Source: Mycolicibacterium confluentis (GTDB taxonomy: Bacteria; Actinomycetota; Actinomycetes; Mycobacteriales; Mycobacteriaceae). From it: a DNA stretch of 64,000 nt. Location: NCBI RefSeq assembly GCF_010729895.1, contig NZ_AP022612.1, positions 1,054,001 through 1,118,000 on the forward strand, written 5' to 3'. The notes under the pieces are model-generated. The model was not told the DNA's origin, made no database searches, and saw only the letters and a list, made by a program, of their open reading frames with translations. Position numbers and translations under genes: made by a program. Below are positions 62,353 to 64,000 of the stretch, in pieces (the stretch's first letter is position 1; every line of letters begins with the position of its first letter).

Positions 62353-62965
62353 CCGCGGCGTAACGAAAGGTTCCAGGGAGCGCGTGCGCAAATGGAAGCG
62401 GGTGGAGACCGATCAGGGCCCGCGGTTCCGGTCAACGCTGGCTCCCCACGAGGCCGCACTGCTGCGCAGTCTGGTGTCGTCGGTCGTCGGCATGCTCGAC
62501 GACCGCGAGGCGTCCTCGCCCGCCGACGAACTCGAACAGATCACCGGCATGCGCACGGGCAACGCGACACCGCCCGACGACGCCACGATGGCTCGGCTGC
62601 TGCCCGACTTCTTCCGTCAGCAGCGTGAGCATCCCGCGGGATCGGCGGTCGCCGAAAGTCTCAACGCTGCTCTGCGCAGCCTGCACGAGCCCGAAATCAT
62701 CGACGCCAAACGTGAGTCAGCGCAACAACTTCTGGAATCCTGCCCGGCCGACGGCGGCAAGTTCGAACTCACCGAGGAGCAGGCAGGAGCCTGGATCGCC
62801 GCAGTCAACGATGTGCGGCTGTCGTTGGGTGCCATGCTGCAGATCGGTCCCGAGGGCCCAGACCGACTGCCTTCCGAACATCCCCTGGCGGGACATCTCG
62901 ATGTGTATCAATGGCTGACTGTGCTCCAGGAGTATCTGGTGCTTGCGCTGATGGGACAGATGTGA
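62312..62965 (+). CDS. aosR: DUF2017 redox regulator (AosR-like)
   Basis: An Rv1332-type protein of 217 residues, a helical DUF2017 protein that in M. tuberculosis (AosR) acts as a thiol-sensing partner of SigH. I recall that it senses through a CX3C pair near its N-terminus, and starting at ATG 62312 gives exactly [10 protein letters not shown]5 and C9. A GTG at 62384 ([12 protein letters not shown]) would give 193 residues and lose the pair. The core includes [21 protein letters not shown] and the C-terminal [20 protein letters not shown]. The chosen start overlaps clpS out of frame. Confidence 0.82.
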   Translation: MRPGCGPPCSRTADRGVTKGSRERVRKWKRVETDQGPRFRSTLAPHEAALLRSLVSSVVGMLDDREASSPADELEQITGMRTGNATPPDDATMARLLPDFFRQQREHPAGSAVAESLNAALRSLHEPEIIDAKRESAQQLLESCPADGGKFELTEEQAGAWIAAVNDVRLSLGAMLQIGPEGPDRLPSEHPLAGHLDVYQWLTVLQEYLVLALMGQM

Positions 62966-62967
62966 CG

Positions 62968-64000
62968 ATGACAGGTTCAATCACCGACGTGGCCGGAATT
63001 CTGGTCGGGCAGCATCACCGGATCGATCCGGACGCGACCCTGGGATCGGGATGGGCCGCCGGCAGCACCGTGGTGATCGCGCCACCGGGCACCGTCGGCG
63101 CGGTCGATGTCCGCGGCGGCGCCCCGGGCACCCGCGAGACCGATCTGCTGGATCCGGCGAACAGCGTCCGCTACGTCGACGCCGTGGTCCTGACCGGCGG
63201 CAGCGCCTACGGACTCGCGGTGGCCGACGGCGTCATGACGTGGCTTGAGGAGAACGGGCGCGGTGTCGCCATGCCCGGCGGCCTGGTGCCGATCGTCCCG
63301 GCCGCGGTGATCTTCGACCTGCCGGTCGGCGGCTGGGGCTGCCGGCCCAACGCGGAGTTCGGCTACCAGGCGGCTGCCGCGGCCGGAACCGAGGTGGCCA
63401 TGGGCACCGTCGGCGCCGGTGCGGGTGCGCGCGCCGGCGTCCTCAAGGGCGGATTGGGCACCGCGTCGACCACGCTCGACAACGGCGTGACGATCGGGGC
63501 GATCGTCGCGGTGAACAGCGCGGGCAACGTCATCGACCCCGCCACCGGACTTCCGTGGATGGCGCACCTGATCAAGTCGCTGGGACTGCAGCCACCGCTG
63601 GCATGCGAGATCGAGGCACTGACCACACTCGACCGGGAGAACAGCCCGCTCAACACCACGATCGCCGTCGTCGCGACCGACGCGGCCCTGAGCCCGGCGG
63701 CCTGCCAGCGCCTCGCGGTTGCGGCCCACGACGGGCTGGCCCACACCATCCGGCCCGCCCACACCCCCATCGACGGGGACACGGTCTTCACGCTCGCCAC
63801 CGGCGCGGTGGAGGTGCCGCCCGACGCCGACATCCCGGCGTCGATGTCACCGGAGACCAAGCTCGTGGCCAAGCTCGGGGCGGCCGCCGCCGACGTGCTG
63901 GCCAGCGCAGTCCTGGCTGGGGTGCTGGCCGCCGAGTCGATCGCCGGAATACCGGCCTACCGTGACATGTTGCCGACAGCATTCGGCGGCGCCGCAGAAA
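62968..64000 (+). CDS. P1/S58-family N-terminal-nucleophile hydrolase (3' partial)
   Basis: An Rv1333-type protein starting two bases after the previous stop and open at the right edge (344 codons seen). The DmpA/NylC-like fold is shown by SITDVAGILVGQHHR, VVIAPPGTVGAVDVRGGAPGTRETD, VVLTGGSAYGLAVADGV, VNSAGNVIDPATG and LNTTIAVVATDAALS. The family makes an inactive chain that cuts itself; here the likely break is N229|T230 with Thr230 as nucleophile. Activities in the family range from aminopeptidase to nylon-oligomer hydrolase; the natural substrate is unknown. Confidence 0.9.
   Translation, partial: MTGSITDVAGILVGQHHRIDPDATLGSGWAAGSTVVIAPPGTVGAVDVRGGAPGTRETDLLDPANSVRYVDAVVLTGGSAYGLAVADGVMTWLEENGRGVAMPGGLVPIVPAAVIFDLPVGGWGCRPNAEFGYQAAAAAGTEVAMGTVGAGAGARAGVLKGGLGTASTTLDNGVTIGAIVAVNSAGNVIDPATGLPWMAHLIKSLGLQPPLACEIEALTTLDRENSPLNTTIAVVATDAALSPAACQRLAVAAHDGLAHTIRPAHTPIDGDTVFTLATGAVEVPPDADIPASMSPETKLVAKLGAAAADVLASAVLAGVLAAESIAGIPAYRDMLPTAFGGAAE

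Overview
This window is core chromosome of a rapid-growing mycobacterium (Mycolicibacterium type). It is GC-rich throughout. It carries a fused b'-delta ATP synthase subunit (AtpH), a MurA with Asp in place of the fosfomycin-target Cys, the GlgE/GlgB/GlgP glucan cluster, NucS, and a 16S rRNA with the short helix 18 typical of fast growers. The rRNA operon follows murA, the mycobacterial rrnA position. Gene order largely follows the M. tuberculosis argS (Rv1292) to Rv1333 stretch as I remember it, with several lineage-specific insertions. All functional calls come from reading translations and recalling families; no database search was run.

Layout. 1-2.2 kb: three secreted or membrane proteins of unknown function, the first cut by the window edge. 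2.3-9.0 kb: tRNA-Arg(CCG), divergent from argS-lysA-hom-thrC-thrB, a lysine/threonine operon with stop/start overlaps. 9.3-11.3 kb: rho with a long repeat-rich insertion. 11.4-14.1 kb: an inserted block of a TetR regulator, a FadD-type acyl-CoA ligase and a small Pro-rich secreted protein. 14.4-18.6 kb: rpmE, prfA, prmC, tsaC/sua5 and wecA. 18.9-27.4 kb: the complete F1Fo ATP synthase operon (atpI-like, atpB, E, F, H, A, G, D, C) plus a DUF2550 gene. 27.4-29.3 kb: a cobalamin adenosyltransferase and murA, divergent. 29.3-35.1 kb: rrnA promoters, 16S, 23S and 5S rRNA, and a terminator.

35.1-37.1 kb: an alkylation-repair operon (ada-alkA fusion and ogt). 37.2-41.1 kb: a cysteine hydrolase, a glutaminase-STAS fusion and a membrane adenylate cyclase. 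41.1-45.3 kb: nucS, an Rv1322-like Zn-ribbon protein, methylmalonyl-CoA epimerase, thiolase fadA4, a DUF3817 protein and an YbbN-like thioredoxin. 45.3-48.3 kb: a P450 overlapping a SnoaL-like gene, divergent from a GAF-LuxR regulator. 48.3-56.2 kb: glgB-glgE, divergent from glgP followed by a Vgb-like propeller protein. 56.3-58.5 kb: an MspA-family protein convergent with a zinc-metallopeptidase lipoprotein. 58.6-64 kb: dinG and pncB, divergent from clpS, a DUF2017/AosR gene and a P1-family hydrolase that runs off the window.

No mobile element, prophage, CRISPR array or defence island was seen. The less-described points are: a near-perfect TetR operator upstream of fadD; the 21-bp tandem repeat array in rho; several TANNNT-N6-RTG leaderless-type starts; an AosR CX3C pair encoded inside the clpS overlap; and the P450/SnoaL/GAF-LuxR locus.
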